64,000 nucleotides of DNA from Flavobacteriaceae bacterium NBU2977 (GCA_019931105.1 JAIOUW010000002.1:434001-498000), one strand, 5' to 3'; positions 34,476 to 44,005 are shown, counted from the stretch's first letter. A program made the numbers and translations. Notes: generated by a model from the sequence alone, not told the origin.

Positions 34476-36473
34476 ACCAGTTCTATTTTGTGCCAAGTCT
34501 TGATACTTCAAAAGTCCGGCACTCAACCAGGTACGGTATGTATCAGCGTCAACTTGTTGGATGGGACCGTTCAAAACTTCTAGATCTGGAGATAACAGCA
34601 CATAGTAGGGCTGAGAGGCCGAATTGAAGTTCAATGTCTGAAAAGTGCCCCACTTCTGCCCTACGGTCTCAATGGTCTTCACCCTGCCCGATTCGAATTT
34701 AAAGTCAAATTGTTCCTCTTGGGGCAATTCCTTGCGATCGTCGATGTAAAGTGAAATCAATATATAATCATTTTTCAGGATGGGGTAAATAGCGGGCTCG
34801 CTCCACACGTTTTCCTCCATCTTTCTGCAGTTCACGCATGCCCATCCGGTAAAGTCCAACAAAATGGGTTTATTGACCGATTTGGCATGGGCCACCCCGC
34901 TATCGAAGTCCTTAAAACAATCGATTCCCAAAGGGCAGTCGCTTTCGGTTTCCTTGATGCTATAGAAATCCGGGGGTGGAAACCCGCTCAACAACTTTAA
35001 ATTGGTCATGTTCATCATTCCCAATATCAAATAAACAGCGAAGGCCCCGCTGATTACTCCCGTTATTTTTCTTCCGAACGAAAGCTTTTGTTTCGGTCCG
35101 TCGTGGGAAAATCCAAAAATTCCGAAAAGATATAGGGTCAATAGAACGGCAAGGATTATCCATAACGCAAGAAAAATTTCCCGTTTTAAAAGTCCCCAAT
35201 TACCGACAAGATCGGCATTGGACAAGAACTTTAGGGCAAGCCCCAGTTCAAGAAAGCCCAAAACGACTTTTACCGTAGTCATCCATCCGCCCGACTTCGG
35301 CAATGAATTCAACCAAGTCGGAAACAATGCAAAAAGGGCGAACGGAAGCGCCAGGGCCACCCCGAAACCTGTCATTCCGGCGGATAGGTTCGTAGCAACA
35401 TCGCCCTGTGCCAGGGTCGTACTTCCCAAAAGTCCGCCTAGAATGGGTCCCGTACACGAAAATGATACGATCGCCAAGGTAACCGCCATAAAAAAGATGC
35501 CGATCACTCCGCCAACGTTGCTCGATGCGGCATCCATTTTATTGGCCCAAGAACTGGGCAAGGTCAATTCATAATAGCCAAAAAAAGAAAAAGCGAAAAA
35601 GACGAAAATCAAGAAGAAAGCGACGTTCAACCAAACATTGGTCGCAATGGTATTCAATATCTGCGAGTCTACCGAATCGAAAAGGTGAAATGGCAAGCTC
35701 AGTAGAAAATAGATCAGTACGATGAAAAAACCATATAACAATGCATTGGCGACACCTTTGGATCTCTTTGCCGAATGTTTTGTAAAAAAAGAGACCGTCA
35801 AAGGAATCATGGGAAACACACAGGGCGTCAAGAGGGCTATCAAACCGCCTAAAAAGCCCAGACCGAAAATAGTCCAAAGACCGGATTTCGACTCCAGGGC
35901 CTTATCGACCGAATTGGTCAATAATTCGTTATTCTTTAGATTAAGTTTTAATGCGGATGATAAGGCCAAGCTCCGTTCGTCGACCGTTTTTTCTTCTTTT
36001 ACGACCGCGGTACCATTCAAGGGAAAATTGAAATCCTTTTCAACCATAATACACACCTCCTTGCACACTTGGTAAGAAAGGTTCACATCAATTTGTTGAA
36101 CTTCTGAATTTAAGAGTTTTACCTTCTGGGTGAAAATGGCCTCTTTCTTAAAAAACACCTCTTCCAACTCAAAAGCTTCTACATATTCAGATTGGGTTTC
36201 ACTCTCCTTTGTTTTGCCTATCAATTCGTAATCAATACCCGCTCTCGGATACGAAAATACGCTTGGCAAGGATCCACCTTCAGGCGTGTTTTGTGAATAT
36301 ACATGCCAATCATTGGCAATTTTACCAACCATGAGAAGTTCGTATTCCGTATCAGAAATTTTGTTCAGCTCTTGGGACCAAACAACCGGATTGTCATCGT
36401 CTTGCGCGTTACTTGTCCATACAATGTTCAGAACCAGTAATAGAAATAGAACCAAGTTGTTTATTTTGTCCAT
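34452..36473 (-). CDS. dsbD: DsbD-like thiol:disulfide interchange protein
   Basis: Inner-membrane protein of 673 aa that carries reducing power from cytoplasmic thioredoxin to the periplasm. After a signal peptide comes a periplasmic alpha-type domain (about 25-180) with YQVCKEVCIMVEKDF. The central part has about eight membrane helices with the conserved redox cysteines in LLTPCVFPMIPLTV and VSFSCTGPILGG. The C-terminal thioredoxin-like domain (about 520-660) has the active site WACVNCRKM near residue 543. The order matches DsbD. The start overlaps the end of tilS by 13 nt, so the two are co-transcribed. Confidence 0.92.
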   Translation of the reverse strand: MDKINNLVLFLLLVLNIVWTSNAQDDDNPVVWSQELNKISDTEYELLMVGKIANDWHVYSQNTPEGGSLPSVFSYPRAGIDYELIGKTKESETQSEYVEAFELEEVFFKKEAIFTQKVKLLNSEVQQIDVNLSYQVCKEVCIMVEKDFNFPLNGTAVVKEEKTVDERSLALSSALKLNLKNNELLTNSVDKALESKSGLWTIFGLGFLGGLIALLTPCVFPMIPLTVSFFTKHSAKRSKGVANALLYGFFIVLIYFLLSLPFHLFDSVDSQILNTIATNVWLNVAFFLIFVFFAFSFFGYYELTLPSSWANKMDAASSNVGGVIGIFFMAVTLAIVSFSCTGPILGGLLGSTTLAQGDVATNLSAGMTGFGVALALPFALFALFPTWLNSLPKSGGWMTTVKVVLGFLELGLALKFLSNADLVGNWGLLKREIFLALWIILAVLLTLYLFGIFGFSHDGPKQKLSFGRKITGVISGAFAVYLILGMMNMTNLKLLSGFPPPDFYSIKETESDCPLGIDCFKDFDSGVAHAKSVNKPILLDFTGWACVNCRKMEENVWSEPAIYPILKNDYILISLYIDDRKELPQEEQFDFKFESGRVKTIETVGQKWGTFQTLNFNSASQPYYVLLSPDLEVLNGPIQQVDADTYRTWLSAGLLKYQDLAQNRTGKKNKTVK

Positions 36474-37768
36474 GTAACCTTGACTATTTTGTTGGTGGCC
36501 TCGGTAATTTTGAAACGCTCGTCAGGTCTCCGCCCGATCACCCACACAATTTTGTCATCGGAGCACAAAAGCCATTGTCGTTGTTTTGAAATCACATCTA
36601 CCTTTTCGTCCTTAAAGAATTTGGAGAGTTTTTTCTTGCCCTGCATGCCCAAGGGATAAAAGTAGTCGCCTTTTTTCCATTTCCTTAAACTCAACGGATA
36701 CTTTAACGTTTCTTTATCTACAAATAGTACATTTTTGCCCTGCCCATCGATTTTCGGTACTTCTTGGAAATTTAGCGCTATGGGATGCTCTATTTCGGTT
36801 TTGTTTTCATCGATGGTAAAAACCCCTTCATCGCGGGACAATAGCTTCGATAACAGCAAAAACTCACGATCTTTTACCAGCCGGTGGGTCTTGGAATGAA
36901 TTTCCTTGCCACTGGAAGCCGACAACAAGTGCGCAACGTCATTCCACTCGGTAAAGCCGTAATCATTGAAAAGACCATATAAATAGGCTTTTAAGGGATG
37001 TAAACGTTTCAAAGCGCTAACGTCGATTTTGACTACCTCACCTTCATTGGAAAAAATGTCCGCTTGAATCTTTTGAATATGTTGGGCCGCTATTTTCGAA
37101 GTTCCTACCAATCGTTCTTGAGTGGCCTTGAAGTTGTGCAGAAAGGTAGGGTGCAATTCTTTCAATAAGGGAACGATATTATGGCGGATTTTGTTGCGCA
37201 AATACTTGGTCTCACTATTACTACCATCCTCTCTCCATTGAATACCTTCAGCAATGGCATAGGCTTTTATATCGTCTCTCGAAAAGGGCAATAACGGTCT
37301 TGAAATGGTTGGTGTTTTCTCGGGAATTCCGGTAAGCCCCTCGATTCCGGTTCCCCGAGAAAGATTGATCAAAAAAGTTTCCAGATTATCATCGGCGTGA
37401 TGTGCGGTCATCAGGGTAGCCAGGTCATTTTCTTCCATGATTTTAGCGAACCAATGATAGCGCAGTTCTCGTGTTGCCACCTGAACCGATAATTTATTAT
37501 TATTCATATAACCAACTGTATCAAAATGGGTTACATAAATATTCTTATTCAATTTTTCGGCCAAGTACATTACCGATTGTTCATCTTGGTCGCTTTCGCT
37601 TCCGCGTAATTGAAAATTACAATGGGCCAAAGAAAAATGTAATCCCGCGGCGTGGCATAAATGGGTCAGCACAACACTGTCCAATCCTCCGCTACAGGCC
37701 AATAAAGAATGTTGGACAAAGAGGTGTGGGAATTTGTTTTCGATATGTTCCTTAAAATCTTGGAGCAT
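36461..37768 (-). CDS. tilS: tRNA(Ile)-lysidine synthetase
   Basis: Uses ATP to attach lysine to C34 of the CAU-anticodon tRNA-Ile so that it reads AUA; essential and cytoplasmic. The PP-loop motif SGGLDS is at residues 26-31, followed by LAHCNFQLRGSESDQDE and MTAHHADDNLETFLINLSRG, both strong TilS signatures. A C-terminal domain with PLGMQGKKKLSKFFKD is present. The frame is open to 37870, but those 34 residues have no counterpart in the family; the ATG at 37768 puts the P-loop in its normal place and leaves 13 nt to the hydrolase stop. 435 aa, normal length. Confidence 0.95.
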   Translation of the reverse strand: MLQDFKEHIENKFPHLFVQHSLLACSGGLDSVVLTHLCHAAGLHFSLAHCNFQLRGSESDQDEQSVMYLAEKLNKNIYVTHFDTVGYMNNNKLSVQVATRELRYHWFAKIMEENDLATLMTAHHADDNLETFLINLSRGTGIEGLTGIPEKTPTISRPLLPFSRDDIKAYAIAEGIQWREDGSNSETKYLRNKIRHNIVPLLKELHPTFLHNFKATQERLVGTSKIAAQHIQKIQADIFSNEGEVVKIDVSALKRLHPLKAYLYGLFNDYGFTEWNDVAHLLSASSGKEIHSKTHRLVKDREFLLLSKLLSRDEGVFTIDENKTEIEHPIALNFQEVPKIDGQGKNVLFVDKETLKYPLSLRKWKKGDYFYPLGMQGKKKLSKFFKDEKVDVISKQRQWLLCSDDKIVWVIGRRPDERFKITEATNKIVKVTWTK

Positions 37769-37781
37769 GCCACAAAAGTAG

Positions 37782-38606
37782 TTAAAGTAGCCTGCGCAAC
37801 CAATTGCCAATGGTCTGCAGCATGGTTGCACTGCAAATATCATGGTGAAGTTCGTGATACCCGCCTTCAAACAAATTCAAGGTTGTTTTGTTCGAGTTAT
37901 TATGAAATGCCTCGGTGCCCTTATGATCGATAATCGGATCGCCCGTTCCATGCAATAACAATGTCGGTACTTTCAATCTGTAGGCATTTTTAATGGCCCA
38001 CTCACCTGCATCCATAATGGGGAACGAAAACATGGGGCTCACCAAGTCATGGATCAAGGGATCCTTAACATATTTGACGACTTCTTCGGGAATTCTTGAG
38101 ATACCCTTGGGGTCAAGCCCCGAAGGCAAGGTGACCGAAGGGAGCACATGCAATAGAAACTTCCCAATGAACATTTTCCATTTAGGTGGTTCAAATGCCA
38201 ATCGGAGATACGGACTACTGGCTATAACGCCTTTGATCTCATTTTCAAACCGAAGTACATGGTTCAAAACCAAATTTCCGCCCATACTGTGGCCATACAG
38301 AAATATAGGAAGTGTAGCAAATTCACTTCGCGCTTTTTCAATAATGCTTTCAAGAAGATCCATTAAAGCTTCGTAATTCGGGCAATGCCCTCTTTTTCCG
38401 CCCGATCTGCCATGTCCGAAGTTGTCATATAGATAGACCGCCAGACCATTTTCGGTCAGCATGGGAACGACATTTTCAAAATAACGGCCCGAATGTTCGC
38501 CAAAACCGTGCACCAAAACTATCGCCCCCTTGATTTCGGCCGGCACTATCTTCAATCCGTAAATCTTGGTACCATGTGATGTTATTTCAAATTCGGTTTT
38601 TTGCAC
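37782..38606 (-). CDS. Alpha/beta hydrolase (monoacylglycerol lipase/lysophospholipase type)
   Basis: Serine hydrolase of 274 aa without a signal peptide, so cytoplasmic. The nucleophile is Ser107 in YGHSMGGN, the acid is in HGTGDPI and the base in YHELHHD. Other family marks are VLVHGFGEHSGRY and DNFGHGRSGG. These fit the Hydrolase_4 group, which contains monoglyceride lipases and lysophospholipases; the real ester is unknown. First gene of an operon with tilS and dsbD. Confidence 0.88.
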   Translation of the reverse strand: MQKTEFEITSHGTKIYGLKIVPAEIKGAIVLVHGFGEHSGRYFENVVPMLTENGLAVYLYDNFGHGRSGGKRGHCPNYEALMDLLESIIEKARSEFATLPIFLYGHSMGGNLVLNHVLRFENEIKGVIASSPYLRLAFEPPKWKMFIGKFLLHVLPSVTLPSGLDPKGISRIPEEVVKYVKDPLIHDLVSPMFSFPIMDAGEWAIKNAYRLKVPTLLLHGTGDPIIDHKGTEAFHNNSNKTTLNLFEGGYHELHHDICSATMLQTIGNWLRRLL

Positions 38607-38658
38607 TTTACAATATGATGTGTTGAAACTCGGCTAATTCTGTTTTGGCTTGTTGCGG

Positions 38659-38666
38659 CAAAGATA
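38659..38666 (-). promoter_or_regulatory. -7 element for the hydrolase-tilS-dsbD operon
   Basis: On the minus strand the site reads TATCTTTG, a perfect TAnnTTTG match, 53 nt before the hydrolase ATG. The -33 position is not clear. Confidence 0.5.
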
Positions 38667-38700
38667 CGTTTTAAAGCAAGTAACTGTTCGAACGCTAAAG

Positions 38701-39996
38701 CTACCCCTCAAGGACCTCGCGCATCGCCTTGGCCTTCAGCAGGCATTCCTCATACTCCTTATCAGGAATTGCCTTGGCCGTTATCGCACCTCCCACCGCA
38801 TAAGAAACATAGTTTTTCGAACTGTTGTAGAGAATACTTCGAATGACCACGTTGAAATCGAAATTACCGGAGGGTTCAAAATAGCCCACGGCACCACTAT
38901 AAAGCCCTCGCCTGAATGCCTCCAATTCTTCAATGATTTTCATGGCCGAGATCTTGGGCGCACCGGTCATACTGCCCATCGGAAAGGTTTCCCTTATCAA
39001 TTCCACCGGGTTCTTGCCCTTTTCGACCACTGCGCTGACCGTTGAGATCATTTGGTGCACTTGTTCGAAAGTATATACCTTGCAAAGTTCAACGACATGA
39101 ACGCTTCCCTTTACGGCACTTTTCGACAGGTCATTGCGAACCAGGTCAACGATCATGATATTCTCCGCTCTTTCCTTTGGGTCATTGGCCAATCTGTGCT
39201 TTGAAGCCCTATCTTTGACCGGATCCCGAAATCTTTTGGCGGTACCCTTTATCGGTTGCGAGATCAGTTTTGTGCCGATCTTCTTCAAATAGCGCTCGGG
39301 AGAGGCCGATATGAGGTATTTGTCATTCAATTTCAAAAACGTGGCAAAGGGCGCCCTTGAAACGGCATTCAATTTGGCAAACAGTTTTATGGGGTCGACC
39401 TGGATGTCCTCGGCATAGAATTCTTGGCAAAAATTGGCTTCGTAGATATCCCCACGGTGTATATGTTCCAACATTTTTTGCACTTGTCGGTAATATTCAT
39501 CCTTGAAAATCCGCATTTTGATGCGAATATTCTTTTCTTCGGATATTTCGTCTTTTTTACAGATGTTTTGGCAAAGCAATGCAAAATCAGAATCGATTTC
39601 ATCATCGACCATTTTCAGATAATGGAATTCGACCTGATTACCAATAATCCGGATCATCTTTTTTGGCTGGAAGAAAAACAAATCAGGAAAATGCAGGCCA
39701 TCGAAGTTATTGGATCCCAGACTTTCTATATCGTTCTTTAAGTCATAGGCCAAATAGCCGAATATCCAATCTTGGGCCAGGTGCTGATATTCTTGTAGCC
39801 CGTCGAAGGCCTCTTGGGTATCGGTCAAAATCGAGGTCAATGCATCGACGGCCAACAAGGCATCGAATGAACCGTACCTGTCTTGAACTCCGTTACCTTC
39901 GAACCAAACGACCTCTTCGAATTGTCGTGCCCAATGCAAAAGCGCTTCCTTGAATTTTGGAATATCGGAAACTACAAAAGCAACTATTTTCCGCAA
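38701..39996 (-). CDS. pabB: Aminodeoxychorismate synthase component I
   Basis: Converts chorismate with ammonia to 4-amino-4-deoxychorismate for folate synthesis. The chorismate-binding domain fills the C-terminal two thirds: IYEANFCQEF, SPERYL, QPIKGTAKR, IMIVDLVRNDLS, GSMTGAPK and YSGAVGYF. The motif PIKGT, with Lys as the attacking residue, marks PabB; anthranilate synthase has PIAGT. 431 aa, a normal short form lacking fused PabA or PabC parts; those partners are not in the window. It starts 9 nt after the flavin reductase gene. Confidence 0.93.
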   Translation of the reverse strand: MRKIVAFVVSDIPKFKEALLHWARQFEEVVWFEGNGVQDRYGSFDALLAVDALTSILTDTQEAFDGLQEYQHLAQDWIFGYLAYDLKNDIESLGSNNFDGLHFPDLFFFQPKKMIRIIGNQVEFHYLKMVDDEIDSDFALLCQNICKKDEISEEKNIRIKMRIFKDEYYRQVQKMLEHIHRGDIYEANFCQEFYAEDIQVDPIKLFAKLNAVSRAPFATFLKLNDKYLISASPERYLKKIGTKLISQPIKGTAKRFRDPVKDRASKHRLANDPKERAENIMIVDLVRNDLSKSAVKGSVHVVELCKVYTFEQVHQMISTVSAVVEKGKNPVELIRETFPMGSMTGAPKISAMKIIEELEAFRRGLYSGAVGYFEPSGNFDFNVVIRSILYNSSKNYVSYAVGGAITAKAIPDKEYEECLLKAKAMREVLEG

Positions 39997-40005
39997 GAGA
40001 TTAAT

Positions 40006-40539
40006 TTATAAGGCGTTCAAGAATTCGTCAAGTGCTTTCCGATGCGATTCGGCCAAATCTTCATCTAAAATTCCTTTGGCAACATCGAAATTCTCATTGA
40101 AAGAGGGCAAGGAAAAAGTTGCGACCACCTCGGCTCCAAAACGAGGAAGCATATTTTTTACCACTTCAAGCGAACTCATACCACCTCTTTTGCCACCCGA
40201 GGTCGACATTAATAAGACCTTGGTACTTTCTAAAAACTTACGGTCTACCCTTGACAACCAATCCAACAGGTTCTTGAAATATGCCGACGGGTTGCCATTG
40301 TGCTCATTGACCGAAAGTATGAGTGCATCAACATTTTGAATATCGTTCTTAAGTTCGACCAACGAATTTGAATAACCGTTTTCCCGTTCATAATCTTCAC
40401 TGAACATCGGAAAGGGGTAATCGACCATGTTCAATGTTCGAATCTCATGCCCCGAAACCAACGCTATTGTATGGTGGACCAATTTAAGATTGATCGATGT
40501 GGAGGAGTTACTTCCGGCAAATGCCAATATAGCCGCCAT
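40006..40539 (-). CDS. NADPH-dependent FMN reductase-like flavoprotein
   Basis: Flavodoxin-fold oxidoreductase of 177 aa. The FMN phosphate loop is AGSNSSTSINLKL at the N-terminus, and STSGGKRGG and EHNGNPSAYFKNLLDWLSR are the other flavin-site segments. The frame is open to 40623, but the ATG at 40539 places the phosphate loop at residues 7-19, as usual. Reduces quinones, azo dyes or chromate in studied relatives; the natural substrate is unknown. Divergent from the acyltransferase-like gene and co-directional with pabB. Confidence 0.88.
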   Translation of the reverse strand: MAAILAFAGSNSSTSINLKLVHHTIALVSGHEIRTLNMVDYPFPMFSEDYERENGYSNSLVELKNDIQNVDALILSVNEHNGNPSAYFKNLLDWLSRVDRKFLESTKVLLMSTSGGKRGGMSSLEVVKNMLPRFGAEVVATFSLPSFNENFDVAKGILDEDLAESHRKALDEFLNAL

Positions 40540-40576
40540 ATTTGCGTTTTTAGTTTTGTCGCTAAAATACCCCAAA

Positions 40577-40591
40577 TGCAATCGATTTGCA
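40577..40591. promoter_or_regulatory. Dyad between divergent genes
   Basis: TGCAA-TCGAT-TTGCA is a 5-bp inverted repeat with 5-nt spacer, midway between the flavin reductase and the acyltransferase-like gene. It could bind a dimeric regulator of both. Confidence 0.3.
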
Positions 40592-40602
40592 CAAATTTTG
40601 TC

Positions 40603-40610
40603 TAATTTTG
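40603..40610 (+). promoter_or_regulatory. -7 element for the acyltransferase-like gene
   Basis: TAATTTTG matches TAnnTTTG and lies 68 nt before the GTG start at 40679. No TTTG is seen at the expected distance. Confidence 0.4.
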
Positions 40611-40678
40611 CCCGGTAAAACAACCGAATAGCCTATTATACAGGTATATAGGGGTGTGCAAAGAAAAATAAAGTTTAA

Positions 40679-41863
40679 GTGGAAAAGAAAAAGGCGAGAC
40701 TTTACTTTATAGATGCCATGCGAGCATGGGCCATCCTTATGATGTTGCAGGGGCATTTTATAGACGGATTGCTCGATAATGCCTTTCGCGACAATTTGAG
40801 TGCCGTGTATGGCATTTGGAAATATTTCAGGGGTATTACCGCACCTGTTTTCTTTACCGTTTCCGGATTTATCTTTACCTATCTTTTGATTCGTGTCCCT
40901 CAAACGGGCTTGGAAAATCCGCGGGTCAAAAAAGGCCTAAAACGCGGACTCCAACTTCTGTTGATAGGATACCTGCTTCGCTTGAACCTTTTTGGACTCC
41001 TTAAAGGTCAAATCTACAATGCTTTTTACTTGGTAGACGTGTTGCATTGTATCGGCCTTTCGATATTAGGAATCATCGGGATCTATTTGTTGACACAGCA
41101 GCGAGGGAAATTTTTGTTTCCGTTCACTTTGGTCAGTGTCACGCTATTGCTGTTTCTTTTCGAACCTGTCTACAAGACTTTCTCGTACAGCCTTTTGCCC
41201 GATGCTATGGCCAATTATTTCACAAGGGCCAACGGTTCTGTATTTACCATTATACCTTGGTTCGGTTATGCCACTTTGGGCGGCTTTTTATCCGTTTTAT
41301 TCAAACGCTTTGGACATTTCAAATATTTATATCCCGTTGCCATCACATTGACCGTTTTGGCGGGAAGCGGATTGATTTTCTATTCCTCAAGCCTTTTCGT
41401 TACCTTGTCAAAGGTTACCGGTATTCAGCTTTTCACCGATATTTACTCGAATAACTATCTGTTCATACGGCTGGGGGACGTTTTTCTGGTATTCGCCGTT
41501 TTTATGCTTTTCAGAGGTTTGATGACCAACAAAATCCTGTTAAAGATAGGTTCGAGCACCCTTTCCATCTACGTGGTGCATTTTATTATTCTTTATGGCA
41601 GTTTTACGGGATTAGGACTCTATCGTTTCTTCAATCATTCGCTTTCGCCGATGGTAGTTATTCCTACGGCCATTCTTTTTATGGCCGTCTGTACGATAAC
41701 CGCATTGAAATATGAAAAATATAAGACGGATATCAAATCGGCCGTCGGCAAAAGACTTCGATATGTAACGGATAAGTTAGAACCTATTTTGCTTCTCTTA
41801 CAAAAAAGTCTCAAAACAGGAACTGCCCGACTGCTAAGAGTTTTAGGACTGGCCAAAAACTAG
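40679..41863 (+). CDS. Multi-pass membrane protein of the DUF1624/acyltransferase type
   Basis: Inner-membrane protein of 394 aa with about ten hydrophobic segments. The N-terminus RLYFIDAMRAWAILMMLQGH followed by FIDG matches the opening of the heparan-alpha-glucosaminide N-acetyltransferase/DUF1624 and acyltransferase-3 proteins, which move acyl groups across membranes to sugars. The start is a GTG at 40679; the next ATG (40718) would cut into the first conserved block. No glycan gene lies beside it, so the acceptor is unknown. The basic C-terminal tail (residues 350-394) is an addition without recognised motif. Confidence 0.75.
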   Translation: MEKKKARLYFIDAMRAWAILMMLQGHFIDGLLDNAFRDNLSAVYGIWKYFRGITAPVFFTVSGFIFTYLLIRVPQTGLENPRVKKGLKRGLQLLLIGYLLRLNLFGLLKGQIYNAFYLVDVLHCIGLSILGIIGIYLLTQQRGKFLFPFTLVSVTLLLFLFEPVYKTFSYSLLPDAMANYFTRANGSVFTIIPWFGYATLGGFLSVLFKRFGHFKYLYPVAITLTVLAGSGLIFYSSSLFVTLSKVTGIQLFTDIYSNNYLFIRLGDVFLVFAVFMLFRGLMTNKILLKIGSSTLSIYVVHFIILYGSFTGLGLYRFFNHSLSPMVVIPTAILFMAVCTITALKYEKYKTDIKSAVGKRLRYVTDKLEPILLLLQKSLKTGTARLLRVLGLAKN

Positions 41864-41935
41864 TTGCCCCTATTCACCGATCTATCAAATGGATGTAGCG
41901 AGTTTTCCGATATGCCGCTCTAATTTTCCACGGAC

Positions 41936-43342
41936 TTAAACATGTAACGCACGGTCGTCAGTTGCTGCCAACGCCGCTTCCTTTACAGCTTCTGCATAGG
42001 TCGGGTGTGCATGGCTCATTCTGGCGATATCTTCAGCGGCGGCCCTAAATTCCATAGCGGTCACACCTTCGGTAATCAAATCGGCACATCGCGCACCGAT
42101 CATGTGTACCCCCAAGACTTCGTCGGTTTTTTTGTCGGCCAGAATTTTGACGAATCCATCAATATCCATACTGGCGCGGGCACGGCCCAAGGCCCTCATC
42201 GGGAACTGCCCCACCTTGTATTCTACACCTGCCTCTTTCAATTCTTCCTCGGTCTTGCCTACGGCCGCTACCTCTGGCCAAGTATAGACCACGCCCGGAA
42301 TCAAATTGTAATCGATATGTGGTTTTTGACCCGCCAGTTGCTCCGCGACCAATGTACCTTCCTCTTCGGCTTTGTGGGCCAGCATGGCACCACGTATTAC
42401 GTCACCGATCGCATAGATATTCGAAACATTGGTCTGTAGATGGTCATTGACGGCTACCCTACCCCGGTCATCAAGTTTAACCCCTGCGGCTTCAAGGTTC
42501 AATCCTTCGGTATATGGCCTTCTGCCCACTGAAACCAAACAGTAATCGCCTTTAAATATGACTTCTTGGCCTTTTTTGTCATCTGCTTTTACGATTACCT
42601 CTTTTCCCTTGCGCTCGACCGATTTCACTTTGTGCGACAAATTGAACTTTACCTTTTGCTTTTTGAGCACTTTCATAAGCTCTTTTGACAAGGCGCCGTC
42701 CATTCCTGATATGATCCTATCCATAAATTCCACTACGGTCACCTCGGCACCCAATCTCTTATAGACCTGCCCTAGTTCCAAACCGATAACCCCGCCACCA
42801 ATAACGATCATGTGCTTGGGAACTTCTTTAAGCTTTAACGCTTCCGTGGAGGTAATGATACGCTCTTTGTCCAGTTTGATAAACGGTAAAGTCGATGGTT
42901 TCGAACCAGTTGCGATAATGGTATTTTTGGCTTCTATGGTCTCGGTCTTTCCATCATTTTTTTTGATATTGACATGTGTGGCATCCTTAAAACTTCCCAG
43001 ACCTTCGAAAACATCGATCTTATTTTTGTCCATTAAAAACTTAACACCGGCACAAGTCTGGTCTACAACGGCTTGCTTTCGGCCGATCATCTTTTCCAGA
43101 TTGACCTTTACTTCCCCGGGGATCTCGATTCCATGTTCTTCAAAGTGCTTGACCGCATCTTCATAATGGTGCGAAGAATCCAACAAAGCCTTTGAAGGAA
43201 TACATCCTACATTAAGACAAGTTCCTCCCAAAGTGCTGTATTTTTCGATTATCGCAGTCTTCATTCCGAGTTGGGCACATCGTATCGCCGCAACATATCC
43301 GCCGGGTCCGGAGCCAATAATGGCCACATCGTATTGAGTCAT
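41936..43342 (-). CDS. lpdA: Dihydrolipoyl dehydrogenase
   Basis: FAD enzyme (E3) that reoxidises dihydrolipoamide of the pyruvate and 2-oxoglutarate dehydrogenase complexes and the glycine system, producing NADH. Redox disulfide Cys42/Cys47 in GGTCLNVGCIPSK, FAD motif IIGSGPGGYVAAI, NAD motif IGGGVIGLELG, second FAD segment YAIGDVIRG, and the catalytic base in HAHPTYAEA. 468 aa, full length. Single gene with its own promoter; E1 and E2 genes are elsewhere. Confidence 0.96.
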   Translation of the reverse strand: MTQYDVAIIGSGPGGYVAAIRCAQLGMKTAIIEKYSTLGGTCLNVGCIPSKALLDSSHHYEDAVKHFEEHGIEIPGEVKVNLEKMIGRKQAVVDQTCAGVKFLMDKNKIDVFEGLGSFKDATHVNIKKNDGKTETIEAKNTIIATGSKPSTLPFIKLDKERIITSTEALKLKEVPKHMIVIGGGVIGLELGQVYKRLGAEVTVVEFMDRIISGMDGALSKELMKVLKKQKVKFNLSHKVKSVERKGKEVIVKADDKKGQEVIFKGDYCLVSVGRRPYTEGLNLEAAGVKLDDRGRVAVNDHLQTNVSNIYAIGDVIRGAMLAHKAEEEGTLVAEQLAGQKPHIDYNLIPGVVYTWPEVAAVGKTEEELKEAGVEYKVGQFPMRALGRARASMDIDGFVKILADKKTDEVLGVHMIGARCADLITEGVTAMEFRAAAEDIARMSHAHPTYAEAVKEAALAATDDRALHV

Positions 43343-43359
43343 AGAAAATTAATTTCCGA

Positions 43360-43367
43360 CAAAATTA
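43360..43367 (-). promoter_or_regulatory. -7 element for lpdA
   Basis: Reads TAATTTTG on the minus strand, 17 nt before the lpdA ATG, so the leader would be short (about 10 nt). Confidence 0.45.
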
Positions 43368-43392
43368 GTACTAATTTTTGGTTTAACAGGTG

Positions 43393-43854
43393 TTAAAGAC
43401 TGATAGCTGTGGTGTGCTTGACCTCGCCAATGATAAAAGAACTTTGAGTACTCCCGATATGCTTGATCACAGTCAATTTTGAAACCATAAAGCTGCGATA
43501 CTCCTGCATGTCGCCAACGTATATTTTGAGCATGTAATCGTAATCACCGCTAATATGGTAGCACTCGACAACTTCTTCCAACTTCAGTACCTCTCTTTCG
43601 AATTGGGTCAAAAACTCCTTTGAATGCTGAATTAACTTCACATGGCAAAGAACAACGAAAGCCTTGCCCACTTTTTGCTTATCGACCAAGGCCGCATAGC
43701 CGGTGATCACCCCTGTTCTTTCCAATCGTTTGATGCGTTCATAGATTGCGGTGACCGAAAGACCGAGAACGTTGGCGTACTCTTTGGTCGTTTTCTTGCT
43801 ATCGGCTTGCAGCATCCTTAAAAGTTGCTTATCTATTTCATCAAGTCTGATCAT
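43393..43854 (-). CDS. Lrp/AsnC-family transcriptional regulator
   Basis: DNA-binding amino-acid sensor of 153 aa. The N-terminal helix-turn-helix (about 4-55) has LDEIDKQLLRMLQADSKK and LSVTAIYERIKRLERTGVI. The C-terminal RAM domain (about 70-145) has VVECYHISGDYDYMLKIYV and HIGSTQSSFIIGEVKHTT. It is divergent from a sulfur-amino-acid lyase gene across 151 bp, the usual layout for a local Lrp regulator and its target. Likely responds to methionine or a branched-chain amino acid; this is inferred from the neighbour. Confidence 0.93.
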   Translation of the reverse strand: MIRLDEIDKQLLRMLQADSKKTTKEYANVLGLSVTAIYERIKRLERTGVITGYAALVDKQKVGKAFVVLCHVKLIQHSKEFLTQFEREVLKLEEVVECYHISGDYDYMLKIYVGDMQEYRSFMVSKLTVIKHIGSTQSSFIIGEVKHTTAISL

Positions 43855-43892
43855 GATTATATTTCCATTATGTCCTTAGTTAGATCATAAAT

Positions 43893-43929
43893 ATAGTTTT
43901 TTATTAACTATAAAATCGATATCATAGTT
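43893..43929. promoter_or_regulatory. Repeated ATAGTT/AACTAT half-sites between lrp and the lyase gene
   Basis: ATAGTT at 43893-43898, AACTAT at 43906-43911 and ATAGTT at 43924-43929 alternate in orientation in a very AT-rich divergent promoter region. This is the kind of arrangement an Lrp octamer could bind. Candidate only. Confidence 0.35.
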
Positions 43930-43955
43930 TTATTTTCTATTATAATGAATATTTA

Positions 43956-43986
43956 TTGATAATTAATCACATAGGCTCTAATTTTA
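43956..43986 (+). promoter_or_regulatory. Promoter of the methionine gamma-lyase type gene
   Basis: TTG (43956-43958), 20 nt, then TAATTTTA (43979-43986), one mismatch from TAnnTTTG; 20 nt before the ATG at 44006. Confidence 0.4.
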
Positions 43987-44005
43987 ATATTCAAAAAATC
44001 ATTTT

